A DNA stretch of 7,204 bases from Treponema sp. (lineage in GTDB: Bacteria; Spirochaetota; Spirochaetia; Treponematales; Breznakiellaceae). The DNA lies in the NCBI GenBank assembly GCA_031281855.1, contig JAITEW010000216.1, positions 1-7,204 on the forward strand, written 5' to 3'. This document shows, piece by piece, positions 5,213 through 7,204 of the stretch. Position 1 is the first letter of the stretch. Every line of letters starts with the position of its first letter. A program made the translations under genes and the position numbers. Below the pieces are notes generated by a model. It had not been told where the DNA came from and did not search any database. It worked only from the letters and a program-made list of their open reading frames with translations.

Positions 5213-7153
5213 CTAAAACATTGCCGATCCCCCCGCAAGAATCCAGCTTGCGAGGATTGCTACGATGAAAGAACCAATATACACCCTGCCGCTGCGGCGG
5301 TAAAGCCACGTAGAAAGAAAAAAGAAAACCGCAAACTGGGGGATAAGGAGGATCATTACCGACATAAAGGGGCCGCCGAAGAGAGGGCTAAAAAGAAGAT
5401 CCGCCCCTGGGCCCAGGCCTGCGAAAAAGGGAATGTATTCAATAAGGACAATGAGAAAGACGCCGCCCAGCATGATAAAGACGCTGTAACCCCACCAGAC
5501 GAACTGGGTGGCCAGAGGTGATTTTTTCTCACCAAGGCGGAGCTGGCCGTAGAGGCGGACCCCGGCGTTTACCGCAAAAAACGCGGTGTAAAAAGGAAGG
5601 TATACGAAGAACTGCCCAAGCCGCGCAGGGGTAAAGACGCGAAAGAAAGGCCAGATGAACCGGAGATCCAAACTAAAAAGCGCCGCCGACACGCAGACCA
5701 GGATGTACATCATCCCTGTAAGGATAAAAGCCGCCAGGAGGGATTTTCCTGCTGCGGACCATGCGGCTTTATCCGGCGCGGCCTTGTCCGCCAGACCCAG
5801 GTCGTAAAGGGTAAAGCCCAGGCGCTTCCCTTCGCCCTTTTTATACCAGTATATGAGCATAACCAGGGCGACGATCATGAGAAAGGTAAGCCACGTGATA
5901 AACCCGTTCCCAATAGTCATGCGGAAGACATCTTCAGGAACAGGCATGAGGCCGTGGCCGAGCTGCCCCAGAAAGGGGAAGGTGAGGCCGCTCACGAGGA
6001 TGGCGATAAGGGCCGCCCTGGCCCGGCTCTTTTTAGGGATGATTTTAACCCTTTCCCGTTCCAGGGGCTGAATAAGGGAAGCGAAGAACGGGATCTGCCC
6101 AAGGAGGAGGAAGCCTGGGAGCAGGGCCGCCAGGGCTGCCAGCATAGCGATAAGGATCAGGACCTCCTTGGCCATATAGATATGATCCGAATCCGCGATG
6201 CCGGGTTTCGAGTCCAGGGCGTTGGTGAACCAGTACATAGCCGCAGTAAGGGCATGGGCATCGTGGGTAGTCAGGCGGTGGTTGTTCTGTATCAGCTCCA
6301 TACGCCGGGCGCTGCCGTCTTGGAAGGAACCGTAGGTTTTGTTCCATTCCACCTGGGAAGACTGGCCCATGAAGTCGCGGTAGCGCAAAGGGGTTTTTTC
6401 AAGGCCTATTACGTTGGGTTTGAAATCCCGGAAGTAGTCGAATTCATCATAACGGGCCTGGAGGAGGAGGATATTGTTGAACCTGTATTTTGCGGCATCG
6501 TAATACTCCGGAACGAGCAGTTCGCCGCACTGGAGCACTATGGCTTTGTGGGCCGGGAAGGCGGCGCCTACGGACCAGGAAGCCCAGGTTCCCATGGAAT
6601 GTCCCGTTATGCCCAGCCTGGAGGGGTCCACAAACGGGAGGGACCCGAGGTATTGGTACGCCGCCTTACCGCCCATGGAACTGTCCCTGAGCCCGGCGGA
6701 TAGTTCGGGCTTAAAAAAATCCAGAACGCTGAAAGTCATCATGAGCATAAAACGCCGGGGGCCTGAAACGGTTTTGTCCGGGCTGGTGAGTTTTCTGGTT
6801 CCCCAGCCCCGCTCCCTCATGCCCGGCCCGGTGCCGCCGTGGCCGTAAAGATCCGCCGCCAGCACCGCTATGCCCCGGCGGGCCAGTTCTATGCCGTATG
6901 CGGCGCTGGTCTCCTTGTCGTTCTGGTAACCGTGCATGGCCAGAACCGCCGGGACCGGATTAGCGGCGCTTGCCCCCCTGGGAATGTAGAGCTTATAGGC
7001 TATCTTCCCGCCTCCTGCTTCAGGCGGCGCGTCGATAAAACCCGAATTCACAGTTATCTGACCGAAACCGCTCTGAACCAGCGAAGCCAAAGCGGCGGAA
7101 ACAAGGCATATAACAATACATATTACAAGCGCAGCTAAAGGTTTATAGTTCAT
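5213..7153 (-). CDS. Membrane-anchored alpha/beta hydrolase fused to an eight-helix C-terminal domain, 646 aa
   Basis: An alpha/beta hydrolase domain (about 40-315) sits between an N-terminal membrane anchor (6-26) and a polytopic C-terminal region. Catalytic features are the oxyanion strand VLAMHGYQ (70-77), AADLYGHG (99-106), the nucleophile elbow GHSMG with S186, the probable acid D236 in QARYDEFD, and a probable histidine H297 or H300 in RLTTHDAHAL. Such enzymes hydrolyse esters, lactones or amides. Hydrophobic segments follow near 331-352, 380-398, 417-437, 471-493, 512-532, 553-575, 597-617 and 624-642. Positive charges fall at 365-381, 438-444, 533-544 and 618-623, alternate loops that would all be cytoplasmic, so the hydrolase domain is predicted to lie outside the membrane. 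Start: ATG at 7153, with AGGA 7 nt upstream; the next in-frame Met is residue 73, inside the catalytic domain. A sugar isomerase gene follows 25 bp later. The hydrolase fold is confident; the substrate and the role of the membrane domain are unknown. Confidence 0.88.
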   Translation of the reverse strand: MNYKPLAALVICIVICLVSAALASLVQSGFGQITVNSGFIDAPPEAGGGKIAYKLYIPRGASAANPVPAVLAMHGYQNDKETSAAYGIELARRGIAVLAADLYGHGGTGPGMRERGWGTRKLTSPDKTVSGPRRFMLMMTFSVLDFFKPELSAGLRDSSMGGKAAYQYLGSLPFVDPSRLGITGHSMGTWASWSVGAAFPAHKAIVLQCGELLVPEYYDAAKYRFNNILLLQARYDEFDYFRDFKPNVIGLEKTPLRYRDFMGQSSQVEWNKTYGSFQDGSARRMELIQNNHRLTTHDAHALTAAMYWFTNALDSKPGIADSDHIYMAKEVLILIAMLAALAALLPGFLLLGQIPFFASLIQPLERERVKIIPKKSRARAALIAILVSGLTFPFLGQLGHGLMPVPEDVFRMTIGNGFITWLTFLMIVALVMLIYWYKKGEGKRLGFTLYDLGLADKAAPDKAAWSAAGKSLLAAFILTGMMYILVCVSAALFSLDLRFIWPFFRVFTPARLGQFFVYLPFYTAFFAVNAGVRLYGQLRLGEKKSPLATQFVWWGYSVFIMLGGVFLIVLIEYIPFFAGLGPGADLLFSPLFGGPFMSVMILLIPQFAVFFFLSTWLYRRSGRVYIGSFIVAILASWILAGGSAMF

Positions 7154-7159
7154 TATTCA

Positions 7160-7188
7160 ATCCTAAGTTCGCTTTTGGGTTCTGTCAA
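7160..7188 (-). promoter_or_regulatory. Probable sigma-70 promoter of the hydrolase-isomerase operon
   Basis: Read on the minus strand, a perfect TTGACA (7188-7183) is followed after exactly 17 nt by TAGGAT (7165-7160), a 4-of-6 match to the -10 that keeps its key second A and last T. The -10 also contains the AGGA that would act as ribosome binding site for the ATG at 7153. Initiation at the usual distance would fall on or next to that ATG, giving a leaderless or nearly leaderless transcript. Either the message is leaderless, or the real promoter lies further upstream, beyond the window, and this match is chance. Confidence 0.5.
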
Positions 7189-7204
7189 TTCTCTTTGTTC
7201 AGCC

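Noticed and set aside
4591..5268. 225-codon open frame on the + strand opposite the 252-aa isomerase
   Set aside because: It lies antisense to a clear enzyme gene, has no recognisable domain, and results from the codon bias of the opposite strand.
5954..6703. 249-codon open frame on the + strand opposite the membrane hydrolase
   Set aside because: Low-complexity Gly/Glu/Val-rich translation antisense to conserved catalytic motifs; no family pattern.

Overview
The window looks like a chromosomal segment of a host-associated spirochaete, most likely a Treponema-type bacterium of moderate G+C. This is an inference. It rests on the form of the chemoreceptor signalling tip, the signal peptide ending in Ala-Ala-Gln, clear Shine-Dalgarno sites and tight operon packing. 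No rRNA or tRNA gene is visible to confirm it, and I see no mobile element, CRISPR array or phage gene.

Layout: five complete genes and one partial gene fill almost the whole window. On the + strand, positions 1-1927 hold the C-terminal part of a sugar-responsive regulator with a LacI-type ligand-binding fold. Its stop codon overlaps the TTG start of a 376-residue TIM-barrel sugar isomerase/epimerase-like protein (TTGA, 797-800). After a 78-bp A+T-rich gap comes a second + strand pair: an exported nitroreductase-fold protein (2006-2578) and, 22 bp later, a methyl-accepting chemotaxis protein with a Cache-like sensor domain (2601-4424). On the - strand, read from the right edge, an envelope-anchored alpha/beta hydrolase fused to an eight-helix membrane domain (7153-5213) is followed 25 bp later by a 252-residue TIM-barrel sugar isomerase/epimerase (5187-4429). 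The two strands converge with only 4 bp between stop codons at 4425-4428.

How the genes may work together: the regulator and first isomerase probably form one carbohydrate-utilisation unit, with the regulator sensing a metabolite of the pathway. The hydrolase and second isomerase probably form another, in which an ester or similar bond is cut outside the cytoplasmic membrane and a sugar product is rearranged inside. The exported nitroreductase-like protein next to a chemoreceptor is the least expected pairing and could link redox chemistry outside the membrane to motility. None of these substrates can be read from the sequence.

There is no gene-free stretch longer than 300 bp. The longest gap, 1928-2005, carries a possible promoter and a strong ribosome binding site. 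I found no convincing rho-independent terminator.
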